Shown here piece after piece: positions 8,285-16,384 of a DNA stretch of 36,689 nucleotides. The stretch is from Puniceicoccaceae bacterium (lineage in GTDB: Bacteria > Verrucomicrobiota > Verrucomicrobiia > Opitutales > Coraliomargaritaceae), in NCBI GenBank assembly GCA_017854655.1, contig JAFMHF010000014.1, positions 1 to 36,689 of the forward strand. Direction: 5' to 3'. Numbering within the stretch: position 1 is the stretch's first letter; each line of letters starts with the position of its first letter. The notes under the pieces are model-generated. The model made no database searches and was not told the origin of the DNA. It saw only the letters and a program-made list of their open reading frames with translations. The position numbers and the translations under genes are program-made.

Positions 8285-8911
8285 ATGCCCCGCACACGAT
8301 CTCGCGCTAATACCGAAGAAAAGTTTCTCAATGCTGTATTGGAGTTGGTTGCGCAGGATGGTTGCTGCGCCTTGGGAGTCAACGCAGTCGCACACAAAGC
8401 AGGTGCCGATAAAGTGCTGATATATCGCTATTTCGGGAATCTACAGGGCCTCTTACTTCGAGCTGCGGAGAGCCGACAATGGCTACCTTCGCTGGATGAG
8501 CTCCTGAACTCGGTCAAACTTGAAGCGGATCTGCCTGCCGCTGAAATCATTCATCCACTCGCTCGCGTATTAACCCACCACATCCGTGCCGACAGAGCCA
8601 CGCACCAGATACTTCGCTGGCGCAAGGCCGAGGCCAACCCACTCACTGAGCATTTCTCAAAGCAATGGAAAGAGATATGGCAAAAACTCTCTGAACATCT
8701 ATCGATTGGCTTGGACTACGATGCGCGCGAAAATTGGAAACGATTGACGGAACTGACTGCACTGATCATCGAAGCTGAGCTGTGTGATGAGCGCGTCAAC
8801 ACTGGTTGTATTGATCTCATCGCATGTGGCATTGTGACGGGTCGTGTGACACAGGAAGCAACGACCAATGAGTATCTAATCGAAGACCAGTTGCCGACCA
8901 ACTTACTTTAA
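8285..8911 (+). CDS. TetR/AcrR-family transcriptional regulator
   Basis: This 208-residue protein has the N-terminal helix-turn-helix of the TetR family: residues about 9-56, with FLNAVLELVAQDG and the DNA-reading segment KAGADKVLIYRYFGN, where the YRYF core is characteristic. The C-terminal ligand domain is all-helical and not assignable to a ligand. It is 61 bases after the ACT gene on the same strand and converges with the phosphoesterase gene, so its target may be either the ACT gene, itself or a distant operon. Confidence 0.88.
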   Translation: MPRTRSRANTEEKFLNAVLELVAQDGCCALGVNAVAHKAGADKVLIYRYFGNLQGLLLRAAESRQWLPSLDELLNSVKLEADLPAAEIIHPLARVLTHHIRADRATHQILRWRKAEANPLTEHFSKQWKEIWQKLSEHLSIGLDYDARENWKRLTELTALIIEAELCDERVNTGCIDLIACGIVTGRVTQEATTNEYLIEDQLPTNLL

Positions 8912-8918
8912 GGCATCA

Positions 8919-10043
8919 TTAGCGAATTGATCGCATCGGCACCAACTCAATCAAAGTCATCTCAGTCGGGCAATTCAAGCGAAGTGGTGGCAGCCCTTCG
9001 AATCGATTCGAGCCAGCGCCAGCTGAAACATTCAAGTAAGGAATGCCAATTCGCCTAAAACCTCTCGCCCACTCCTTCGGCACTTCACTGTCGATCACCA
9101 GCGCTCCATACCACGGCAAGCGAACTTGGCCGCCATGTGTATGCCCTGCCAAACAGAGATCGATCGGTAAATCCACGACCTTCAGCGCATAATCTGGCGC
9201 ATGGCCAAATAAAATACGAAAGTCACCAGACTTGGTTTGATCCAACCATTGCTCTACCGTACGCGTGGCCCAGAGTTGATTCTTCGATTGGTATAAACTT
9301 AAGCCATGCAAATTTATAGTTCCCCCGCCTGTATCAATCTGTGCAGAGCGCGACGACAATACCTGTAGTGGCGCCAATTGGTCTGCGCGAATACTGTAGA
9401 GTTCACGCTCGGTATCGCCATACACCGCATACGTACCGAGTCGCGGATTCACCTCTTTGATCAGAGCCAACAACTTCGGAAATTCAGATGCAAAAGTCGC
9501 AGGCGGTACGACTTGAAGAAAATCGCCCGTGTTGAGAATTAAATCAGGGCTCAGTGCTTTGATCTGTTCAAAGATCTCTACCTCATAGTCGGAGATGCTA
9601 CCCGCTTGAATATCTGAAATATGTAGCAGGCGGATCGGTTGAGTCAGTTTCGGCGTCTCTAGTCGCACATGGTGCACGACGAGGCGCTGCGGCTCTAGGT
9701 TAGTCACATAATACCGCAAACCCAATAAATCGACCGCAATGAACGCATACAGCAGCGCAATCCAAATTAGTTCCTTGCGCAGACCGCGCCATGTCGCCGC
9801 CAACAACGCAAAAAATACAGCCACGCCGATCAATGTCATCGGCAATTCCCATAGGTTAAAATCATAGGCCTTATGAATCTCTGTAAAATTGGGCCTCAAC
9901 ATCCCCGCTTTCACATATAAGAAATTGCGAATCAGCACATAGCAGAACACTACCAGCACCGAGCAGACCCCCAAGCGCCACTGGCGGCCGCCTCGACCGC
10001 GAGTACCAATATCGGTCATCGCCAATTCAGTCAACTCCTTCAT
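8919..10043 (-). CDS. membrane metallophosphoesterase-like protein with altered active-site motifs
   Basis: The 374-residue protein has three hydrophobic N-terminal segments (about 24-40, 66-84, 91-108) and then a calcineurin-like phosphoesterase domain of the YkuE type. Motifs seen: HISDIQAG (141-148), where the family has D-x-H; TGDFL (172-176); GDTE (209-212), where the family has GNH[DE]; GHAPD (280-284); and GHTHGGQ (300-306). Thus a motif I His is Gln and the motif III Asn and catalytic His are Asp and Thr. Activity may be reduced or changed. The start at 10043 overlaps the stop of the ABA4-like gene (ATGA). An upstream alternative at 10115 would lie inside that gene. Confidence 0.85.
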   Translation of the reverse strand: MKELTELAMTDIGTRGRGGRQWRLGVCSVLVVFCYVLIRNFLYVKAGMLRPNFTEIHKAYDFNLWELPMTLIGVAVFFALLAATWRGLRKELIWIALLYAFIAVDLLGLRYYVTNLEPQRLVVHHVRLETPKLTQPIRLLHISDIQAGSISDYEVEIFEQIKALSPDLILNTGDFLQVVPPATFASEFPKLLALIKEVNPRLGTYAVYGDTERELYSIRADQLAPLQVLSSRSAQIDTGGGTINLHGLSLYQSKNQLWATRTVEQWLDQTKSGDFRILFGHAPDYALKVVDLPIDLCLAGHTHGGQVRLPWYGALVIDSEVPKEWARGFRRIGIPYLNVSAGAGSNRFEGLPPLRLNCPTEMTLIELVPMRSIR

Positions 10044-10498
10044 CTGATCGATTGACGCCTCAATAGTAAACGCACGACAAAAGGTACAAGCGCAGGTGCT
10101 CCCACCAACCAACAAAGCAGCAGCTCAATAGGTGCCCGAAAGCCTGAACGCAGGCTTTTCTGATACATCATGCTGCCAAGGGCTAAATTCATAATCTGAA
10201 AGTTACAATAAAATGACAGAAATGCGACAGGGTGGCGCGTCAGTCCTTGCGCTGCTGAATAACTGAGCTCTGCCATAGGGTCTGGAAACAGCGAAGCGTG
10301 ATACCACTTCCATAACAATACAAAAAGCACTGCGCAATAAAGCGGCGCCACTAGCAAAGGTTGCGCCAGCAACCGTACCAACCGCGCATCAGGCAACACA
10401 ATCATACCGAACCACAGCGGCAGCGTCATACACGCTAGGAACCAGAACGTACTATCCAGATGCGATGCAGCAAATATATCAATCAGCCAAATGGGCAT
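10040..10498 (-). CDS. ABA4-like (DUF4281) membrane protein
   Basis: A 152-residue hydrophobic protein with four predicted membrane segments. The second ends in a short loop (LPDARLVRLL), and the layout of two helices, a hydrophilic loop with FPDPMAELSY, then two more helices ending in a basic tail, matches the Aba4/DUF4281 family. That family is linked with carotenoid (neoxanthin) formation in plants, but bacterial members have no established function. The gene is translationally coupled to the phosphoesterase. The assignment is moderate because the family is identified by topology and a few motifs only. Confidence 0.6.
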   Translation of the reverse strand: MPIWLIDIFAASHLDSTFWFLACMTLPLWFGMIVLPDARLVRLLAQPLLVAPLYCAVLFVLLWKWYHASLFPDPMAELSYSAAQGLTRHPVAFLSFYCNFQIMNLALGSMMYQKSLRSGFRAPIELLLCWLVGAPALVPFVVRLLLRRQSIR

Positions 10499-10568
10499 GC
10501 GCTAAGAGAGTGAGAAGGTAGGAATGTGCGAAGGTATGACAGTAGCGTATATCAGGGAATTTCCACTT

Positions 10569-10614
10569 TTTCACTCTCACTCGACCGAAGGTCGTCTCAC
10601 TTTCACTCTCACTC
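10569..10614. repeat. 14-bp direct repeat flanking a small hairpin at the purC 3' end
   Basis: TTTCACTCTCACTC occurs at 10569-10582 and again at 10601-10614, with a CGACC-gaa-GGTCG hairpin (10582-10594) between them. The second copy covers the purC stop codon. No T-run follows, so a standard terminator is not evident, though the hairpin could help end transcription. Confidence 0.6.
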
Positions 10615-11526
10615 ATTGTTGGAAACAATGGTCGAGTAAGCTTCGATATAACGCTCTAGAGTGCCTGCGAGTACCGCTTCCGGCAATGCTGGCGGTGGTG
10701 GTGTTTTATCCCAATCCAACGACTCCAAGTAATCGCGCACAAACTGTTTATCAAACGACGGCTGCGCACCGCCCGGAGCGTAGCCCTCACGGGGCCAGTA
10801 ACGCGAAGAGTCTGGGGTCAAAATCTCGTCAATCAGGTAGAGTTCACCCGCTTCATCCAGGCCAAACTCAAACTTGGTATCGGCCAAAATCAAATTGGCC
10901 GCCTCCGCCCGCTCCACTCCCATTTGGTACAGGGCGATACTCAAATCGTGCACCCGCTGAAATAACTCCTCGCCGATCAACTTTGCCGCATCCGCACAAT
11001 CGATCGGCATATCATGGCCGCTCGCGACTTTAGTCGTCGGTGTAAACAGCGGCTTCGGCAGTTGGCTGCTGTCCTGCAGGCCTTGGGGTAATCCATATTC
11101 AAACAGCTTACCCGTCTCTTGGTAGACCTTCCAACCTGATCCAGACAGATAACCACGCGCCACTGCCTCAATTGGCAAGGGCTTGAGCTTCTTCACGATC
11201 ATACTTCGGTGCTGCAACTCTGGGTGAATCTTCCCCAGCTCGACGATCCGCGCCGCATGCTCATCGACTAAATGGTGCTGGGTAATCGCAGCCGCACGAG
11301 CGAACCAGTAGAGACTGATCTGCGTCAATAATACGCCCTTGCCCGCGAGGCCCTCATTCATAATTACATCGAAGGCCGACACACGATCGCTGGCCACCAT
11401 TAGCAAGGCATCGCCTAGATCAAACACGTCACGCACCTTTCCGGATGCGACCAGCGGATACGGCAATCCTTTGACCTCAAGGAGCGGTTCAACTGGCAGC
11501 GGAAAAGGCAAAGAATCAATATTCAT
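10609..11526 (-). CDS. purC: phosphoribosylaminoimidazole-succinocarboxamide synthase
   Basis: PurC joins aspartate to CAIR in purine synthesis, using ATP. The 305-residue sequence has the nucleotide-binding start GKVRDVFDLGDALLMVASDR (residues 29-48), SAFDVIMNEGLAGKGVLL, EAVARGYLSGSGW and LILADTKFEFGLD, all characteristic. Length fits the longer, fungal/plant-like PurC form (about 300) rather than the short 240-residue form. The gene seems monocistronic; it ends about 110 bases before the ABA4-like gene. The enzyme is cytosolic. Confidence 0.97.
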   Translation of the reverse strand: MNIDSLPFPLPVEPLLEVKGLPYPLVASGKVRDVFDLGDALLMVASDRVSAFDVIMNEGLAGKGVLLTQISLYWFARAAAITQHHLVDEHAARIVELGKIHPELQHRSMIVKKLKPLPIEAVARGYLSGSGWKVYQETGKLFEYGLPQGLQDSSQLPKPLFTPTTKVASGHDMPIDCADAAKLIGEELFQRVHDLSIALYQMGVERAEAANLILADTKFEFGLDEAGELYLIDEILTPDSSRYWPREGYAPGGAQPSFDKQFVRDYLESLDWDKTPPPPALPEAVLAGTLERYIEAYSTIVSNNE

Positions 11527-11610
11527 ATTACTTTAATTAGTTCCTCAAAGCGCATGGGCAAACGGTTTCTCAACAGATTGGGAAAAAATGTATCATTTCT
11601 TAAAAAAGTC

Positions 11611-11638
11611 TTGCAGGCCGTGCGCTGAAACGTAGCTT
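11611..11638 (+). promoter_or_regulatory. possible promoter of tRNA-Glu
   Basis: TTGCAG (11611-11616) is followed after 16 bases by TAGCTT (11633-11638), which ends 17 bases before the tRNA 5' end. The -10 element is weak, so this is tentative. Confidence 0.3.
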
Positions 11639-11655
11639 CCGTGACTTCGCATCAC

Positions 11656-11736
<81 letters not shown>

Positions 11737-11740
11737 TAAA

Positions 11741-11773
11741 GCCCTTGGTCGCTTCAAGCACTGAGGGTTTTTT
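11741..11773 (+). terminator. putative rho-independent terminator of tRNA-Glu
   Basis: An outer CCCT/AGGG stem and an inner GCTT-c-AAGC stem are followed by six T residues. It lies 8 bases after the tRNA, as expected for its terminator. Confidence 0.6.
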
Positions 11774-11793
11774 AATGCCTACAGACTCAAAAC

Positions 11794-11870
11794 GGGAGGG
11801 ACGACTTCCGTGTCGTCCGCATTAGCCCTGAACAGATAGAGCTGCAGTCCGCACGGAAGCGGTTCCTCCC
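11794..11870. repeat. BIME-like inverted pair of GGAG-headed hairpins (element A)
   Basis: The left half (11794-11818) and the reverse complement of the right half (11847-11870) both start GGGAGG and both contain CTTCCGTG in the hairpin loop region. In the left half CGAC pairs with GTCG; in the right half the same places read CCGC and GCGG, so differences are compensated and the hairpin survives. It lies between tRNA-Glu and the convergent M23 gene. Confidence 0.75.
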
Positions 11871-11899
11871 TTCCATGCGGAAGAGTTTTCCAAAATCCC

Positions 11900-12916
11900 C
11901 TACTTAAACCCAAACAGCTTCTTCAATGTACTCAGTGTGCCAGAGGAAATCTTTGGCTTTGTGCCGCCCATATCCAACACACGACGGCAATCCTGTTGCT
12001 TCAAAAGCGTCGGACTATAAGCCAATATTTTGACATCTCCAAGGCGACCGTCGATGGCTTCCTCCGCAAAACGCGGGGTCCACTCTTTCGGCACACCATA
12101 CTGCGAAAATGCGATATCCCAAGCCACCAACTGCTTGCCTGCATACGGGCGTGTGACCAAAGCTGGATACGCTTTGACAAAGTCAGGCACATCAGCGGTC
12201 TGCACCCGAATGCGCGCAATCGCCGGAATCAATTTTAGATATTCATACAGGTTGCTCACCTGCCCTTGGCGGATCGATTCATAGAAATCGAGCGGATTGA
12301 TGCTCACCAAGTTCATCCCATTCCACATGCCATGCCGGTTTTTACTACCGAACTGCTGGCGATCATACCACCCCTGAAAATCATTCGTCAGGCGAAAGCC
12401 GATTTCAAAATGCAGATGCGCCCGCGTGCGTGGAATCGAATACGACGCCGAACGACCCATAATGCCGAGCTTCGCGCCCGAATCAACCCGAGCTCCGACG
12501 ATGATGCCCTGCCCGACACTCGCCAAATGGGCGTAGAGCGTGTGGAACGCAGGCACCTGTTGATCATGCTCAACCACAATATAGCGGCCATAACTGCTAT
12601 GCCCAGCAGTTTTGCTCACATGCACAACACGCCCAGGTAAGACGGCATACACCGCATCGGTAGGTTCGCCGCGGCGATCCCGATCGATCGGAAACAGATC
12701 CAAGCCCTCGTGAAAGCGAGCGCCACTACTGCGCACACAGCCAAACAGGCCGGACTCTGGCACGCCCGAAGCAGTCGATTGGATAAATGTCTCGATAGAC
12801 TGACCATTTTGAAACGCTGGATTCGGCGTTGGCCAAATCAATCCCGCCTGTAGACACAATTGCGAGAGTAGCACAACCGCACCAATTGCCAGCCGTTGAG
12901 CTAGTCGTAAATACAT
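11900..12916 (-). CDS. secreted M23-family (LytM-like) peptidase
   Basis: This protein probably cleaves peptidoglycan cross-links outside the cytoplasmic membrane. It has a signal peptide (hydrophobic segment ending near LCLQAG). The zinc and catalytic motifs of M23 are intact: FHEGLDLFP (H..D pair), FHTLYAHL and RAHLHFEIG (HxH). The C-terminal 130 residues after the catalytic domain are not assigned. I start at the ATG at 12916; a GTG three codons upstream (12925) is also possible, and neither has a strong ribosome site. The gene follows a lipoprotein gene by 21 bases on the same strand, so both may serve the envelope. Confidence 0.9.
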   Translation of the reverse strand: MYLRLAQRLAIGAVVLLSQLCLQAGLIWPTPNPAFQNGQSIETFIQSTASGVPESGLFGCVRSSGARFHEGLDLFPIDRDRRGEPTDAVYAVLPGRVVHVSKTAGHSSYGRYIVVEHDQQVPAFHTLYAHLASVGQGIIVGARVDSGAKLGIMGRSASYSIPRTRAHLHFEIGFRLTNDFQGWYDRQQFGSKNRHGMWNGMNLVSINPLDFYESIRQGQVSNLYEYLKLIPAIARIRVQTADVPDFVKAYPALVTRPYAGKQLVAWDIAFSQYGVPKEWTPRFAEEAIDGRLGDVKILAYSPTLLKQQDCRRVLDMGGTKPKISSGTLSTLKKLFGFK

Positions 12917-12937
12917 AAACAACACAGTTCGTCCGAA

Positions 12938-13456
12938 TTAATACTTATAATGCGACTGCAGCTCTTGAATGCTCGCCTTTAGATCGATCACGAACTGACC
13001 TAGCTCATCATCAGGAATTTCCACAAAAGTATAGAACTGACCGTCTTCGATCGTACCACTTAAGCGTATCGCCCCTAAAGGTTGTCCATTGCAGGTAAAA
13101 ACGATGCGACTACCGCGATGAGTCACTGAGCGACGATACAGCTCACGACTGCCCTTATCCGTAATCTGAACCAGCAAAGCCATCCCCAGATCGACCTTCA
13201 CCATCTCAACATTAATAATATCATATTCTCCGACGACTGGCTCTCGCTCGAGTTTGATAGCCGTGCCCGAGATCGGCAGAGTGACCTTGCTACCACTGCC
13301 ACCCCCATAGTCGATGCCACGCGCCTCGATCATTAAGCGAGGCACTTGCATATTCTCAATTTCGTTTTTAAAGCCTTGGATGCTCTCAAAGCAGCCAGCC
13401 GAAAAGAACAGCGACATCAGTAGACTCGCGTGGGTCAAATATTTACGGAAAATCAT
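12938..13456 (-). CDS. lipoprotein with SecD-like domain
   Basis: The 172-residue protein has a short basic start, a hydrophobic stretch and a lipobox (FFSAGC, Cys22), so it is probably a lipoprotein. The mature part includes a region, about 88-160 (LVQITDKGSRELYRR, then IVFTCNGQPLGAIRLSGTI), that resembles the periplasmic P1 head domain of SecD. That fold is also found in stand-alone lipoproteins. The similarity is by eye. The gene sits between an unknown protein (15 bases) and the M23 peptidase (21 bases), all on the minus strand, which suggests one envelope-related transcript. Confidence 0.7.
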   Translation of the reverse strand: MIFRKYLTHASLLMSLFFSAGCFESIQGFKNEIENMQVPRLMIEARGIDYGGGSGSKVTLPISGTAIKLEREPVVGEYDIINVEMVKVDLGMALLVQITDKGSRELYRRSVTHRGSRIVFTCNGQPLGAIRLSGTIEDGQFYTFVEIPDDELGQFVIDLKASIQELQSHYKY

Positions 13457-13471
13457 CGTATTGAATTGTAA

Positions 13472-13969
13472 TTATAAAATAATATCACCGAGCGTATCCT
13501 GAATCTTGAGCATCAAGTCCGTGGAGATTTCCACGATGGGCACCTCTATCTCCTGCTTGGTTTTTACATGTCGGTACAGTTGAGTGCCTGCTGTCTGCCG
13601 TTTACCTACGGCACGCACTACTCGTTTACGTTCTAGCATTAGCGCCAGTAAATGCTTCAAGGCATCGGTCTCTGCGAGGCCATCCGCTTGATCGTTCTGA
13701 TACAGCGACAGAAAAAAGTCTTCCGCAGAAGCGACTGTTTCGCGGACGTTCGTGCTCTCATCATCAGGATCTTTTACCACGCGCATCCAACGCCCAAGAA
13801 TCTCACCTGGTAGTTCATAAGTATCGACTTCATCCGGCAACACATCCGCACGGCCCATTTCACCAGCCTCGACATCTTTAAAAATCAAGCAGGCAACGCG
13901 ATTCCCCGGGGTAAAGGGAAGCTGTGAGAGCGAAGATTTACGTGCGATACTTTTAAAATGCCATTCCAT
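13472..13969 (-). CDS. conserved-type hypothetical protein, 165 aa
   Basis: I do not recognise a named family. The start is set at the ATG giving MEWHFKSIARKSS; a longer frame to 14098 adds 43 residues of unlikely composition. The protein is soluble, with a beta-rich N-terminal half (NRVACLIFKD, DTYELPGEILGRWMRV) and a helical middle (ALKHLLALMLERKRVVRAVG). It contains no Cys pairs or catalytic motif I can name. It is upstream of the SecD-like lipoprotein and the M23 peptidase on the same strand. Confidence 0.65.
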   Translation of the reverse strand: MEWHFKSIARKSSLSQLPFTPGNRVACLIFKDVEAGEMGRADVLPDEVDTYELPGEILGRWMRVVKDPDDESTNVRETVASAEDFFLSLYQNDQADGLAETDALKHLLALMLERKRVVRAVGKRQTAGTQLYRHVKTKQEIEVPIVEISTDLMLKIQDTLGDIIL

Positions 13970-14454
13970 AAGAGCGTAACAATGAAAGCCGAAACAGTGC
14001 GACTGATTGCCTGCGATGCAATCAAAATGCCGATAACCTTCGAAGGCTATTTTCGTTGCAGGATTTCGACGATAATTGAAATTTAGAAAATCTCTCAATT
14101 CACTGAGATTGCAATCCGTTTATGCCTCGAAATATTGCCATAGGAGACGTGCATGGCTGCCTGTATTCTTGAGGATAAATCATTCGCCTAAGTTCGCGCA
14201 CGTAAAGCGCATGCCAACGCTAGCATATGCTCGATCCCGTCTGACGGGGATAAACTTCTAAATCTAGGCTGGTTCGATAACGTCAAAATGCTTGATCACA
14301 GGAGCGAGGGCGACTCGCCCTTGTTTCCACCGGCATGACTCAACGTCGGCGAGTCGCCCACGCTCCTATAGCGGTCTAGATTTCGAAAAAAGATTCACTC
14401 TGACACATTCAAAGTTCGACCTCGTAAGTTCAATGTTCGACGCTCACTTCCACT
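13970..14454. other. 485-base divergent intergenic region
   Basis: The gap separates two divergent genes. Apart from the inverted repeat at 14300-14367 and a short CCCGTC-t-GACGGG palindrome near 14235-14249, I see no gene. Short frames on either strand have no recognisable protein or ribosome site. Promoters of both neighbours must lie here but I cannot place them with confidence. Confidence 0.6.
14300..14367. repeat. BIME-like inverted pair of hairpins (element B)
   Basis: The left half (14300-14323) reads AGGAGCG then a GGGCGA-c-TCGCCC palindrome. The right half (14343-14367), on the other strand, reads AGGAGCG, T, then GGGCGACTCGCC. GGAG followed by a GC-rich palindrome is the build of REP sequences mobilised by RAYT transposases. 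No transposase is in the window. Confidence 0.75.
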
Positions 14455-15009
14455 ATGTCCAATCCAGCACAACATCTTGGCCTCCTTTTGATTGATTTCC
14501 AGGACCCTTTTCTCAACGCCATTCCGGATCGTGAGCGCCTGCTCAAGCGCACTAGCTTCGCGGTCGAGGCCGCTTCGCTCCTTGGTTGCTCGCTCGCAGT
14601 CACTGAACAACTCCCTGCAAAACTCGGCAACACCACTGCTACGCTCAAACAAATATTACCGGAAAACACACCCGTCTTCGACAAAAATACCTTTTCTGCG
14701 ATGGACGCCGATGGGCTAGGCCGCTGGATCGAGAGCAATCAAATTGACCACTTGCTATTGGTTGGGCTCGAAACTTCAGTTTGCATTTATCAAACCGCCG
14801 TCCAAGCGATCGGTGACGACATCGGCGTCACTCTCCTCTCGGACTGCATCAGCGAGCGGCGGCCGGAAGACCGCGAGCCAGTGCTCAAACAACTCCTCTC
14901 CATGGATGCGCACGTCCTACCCTCCGAGACGATCTTCTACAGCCTACTCGGCGGCGCAGCCCATCCACAGTTCCGCGAGTTCACGCAGATCGTCAAGCGT
15001 TACAGTTAA
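14455..15009 (+). CDS. isochorismatase-family cysteine hydrolase
   Basis: A 184-residue cytosolic hydrolase of the isochorismatase/nicotinamidase superfamily. The catalytic triad is visible: Asp14 (LLIDFQDPF), Lys77 (FDKNTFSAM) and Cys110 (GLETSVCIYQTA). This subgroup includes YcaC-like enzymes of unknown substrate. Because the metal-binding DxH signature of nicotinamidases is not present, nicotinamide is less likely. The next gene is aroC, 208 bases downstream, but no chorismate chemistry can be inferred. Confidence 0.9.
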   Translation: MSNPAQHLGLLLIDFQDPFLNAIPDRERLLKRTSFAVEAASLLGCSLAVTEQLPAKLGNTTATLKQILPENTPVFDKNTFSAMDADGLGRWIESNQIDHLLLVGLETSVCIYQTAVQAIGDDIGVTLLSDCISERRPEDREPVLKQLLSMDAHVLPSETIFYSLLGGAAHPQFREFTQIVKRYS

Positions 15010-15217
15010 GCCGCCATCCCGTACTAGCACACATTGCCAGTGTCGCGACACTTCAGCGCCCCGAGCCACCAACGCAAAGCTGATTCCAGCGAAATATCGA
15101 TGACGCCGCAATATTGACTTTCGCCCAACCACACGTTGCATTTTAACTCTGTCACCCTAGTCATCGGTGGCGACCGCCTTTTCATTTTGCATTCTCCACT
15201 GACCACTCCTGACAATC

Positions 15218-16318
15218 ATGGGTAATTCCTTCGGCACACTTTTTCGTATTTCTACTTGGGGCGAGAGCCACGGCGGCGGCATCGGCGTCGTAATCGACGG
15301 TTGTCCACCGCGCCTACCGATTACAGTCGAAGAAATTCAATTCGAACTCGACCGTCGCCGCCCAGGCCAGAGCGACATTACTACGCCGCGCAAGGAGAGC
15401 GATGCCGCGACCATCGTATCTGGCGTCTTCGAAGGCCAGACCCTCGGCACCCCCATCGGCATTTATGTGCCCAATGGCGATCATCGCCCCTCCGCTTACG
15501 CGGAGATGAAGGATAAATTCCGGCCTTCACACGCCGACTTTACCTATCAAGCCAAATTCGGCATTCGCAACCATGAAGGCGGCGGACGTTCATCCGCACG
15601 CGAGACCATCGGCCGCGTCGCCGCTGGCGCAGTGGCCAAGAAAATCCTCAAGCTTGCCGGCGATATCGACGTGCGTGCCTACATCACACGCGTGCATGAT
15701 ATCGAAATGCCAGCCTCCGACGAATTTCCGACTCTCGAACAAGTCGAGGCTAGCCCAGTGCGTTGCCCACACCCCGCAACTGCTGAGAAAATGATCGAGC
15801 GCATTAAAGCCGTGCGTAACGAAGGCGACTCAGTCGGCGGCATTATCGAATGCCGCGTGCGTAACCTTCCAGTCGGACTTGGCGTGCCCGTATTTGATCG
15901 CCTCGAAGCAGATCTGGCCAAGGCCATGCTGTCCATCCCCGCGACTAAGGGCTTCGAGGTCGGCAGCGGTTTCGGCGGCTCACAGCAGCTTGGTTCGGAG
16001 CACAACGACATCTTTATCAACAAAGACGGCAAAATCGGCACCGAGACCAACCGTTCCGGTGGCGTCCAAGGTGGCATCAGCAACGGCGAAGAACTCATTT
16101 TTCGCATCGCCTTCAAGCCTACTGCCACACTGATTCAAAACCAACGTACCGTCGATACAGGCGGCACCGAAACGGAGCTCATGGGCCGCGGGCGCCATGA
16201 CCCTTGCGTCGTGCCGCGCGCCGTGCCGATCGTCGAGTCCATGGCCGCCCTTGTGTTAGTCGACCACTGGATGCGTCACCAAGCACACTGCCAAAGCTTC
16301 GATTTCGAAAGCAAATAG
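15218..16318 (+). CDS. aroC: chorismate synthase
   Basis: AroC removes phosphate from EPSP to make chorismate, the end of the shikimate pathway, using reduced FMN. The 366-residue protein has the family signatures: GESHG near residue 16, [17 protein letters not shown] (46-62), the FMN region [10 protein letters not shown] and [19 protein letters not shown], and the C-terminal [15 protein letters not shown]. All landmarks are intact. The region between it and the upstream hydrolase (15010-15217) holds no gene that I can support. Confidence 0.97.
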   Translation: MGNSFGTLFRISTWGESHGGGIGVVIDGCPPRLPITVEEIQFELDRRRPGQSDITTPRKESDAATIVSGVFEGQTLGTPIGIYVPNGDHRPSAYAEMKDKFRPSHADFTYQAKFGIRNHEGGGRSSARETIGRVAAGAVAKKILKLAGDIDVRAYITRVHDIEMPASDEFPTLEQVEASPVRCPHPATAEKMIERIKAVRNEGDSVGGIIECRVRNLPVGLGVPVFDRLEADLAKAMLSIPATKGFEVGSGFGGSQQLGSEHNDIFINKDGKIGTETNRSGGVQGGISNGEELIFRIAFKPTATLIQNQRTVDTGGTETELMGRGRHDPCVVPRAVPIVESMAALVLVDHWMRHQAHCQSFDFESK

Positions 16319-16384
16319 AACAACCAGAGGTTTTAGCCCTCCAATCTTATCCTGCAGGTTTCACGTTTCAGTTTCCCACCACCG

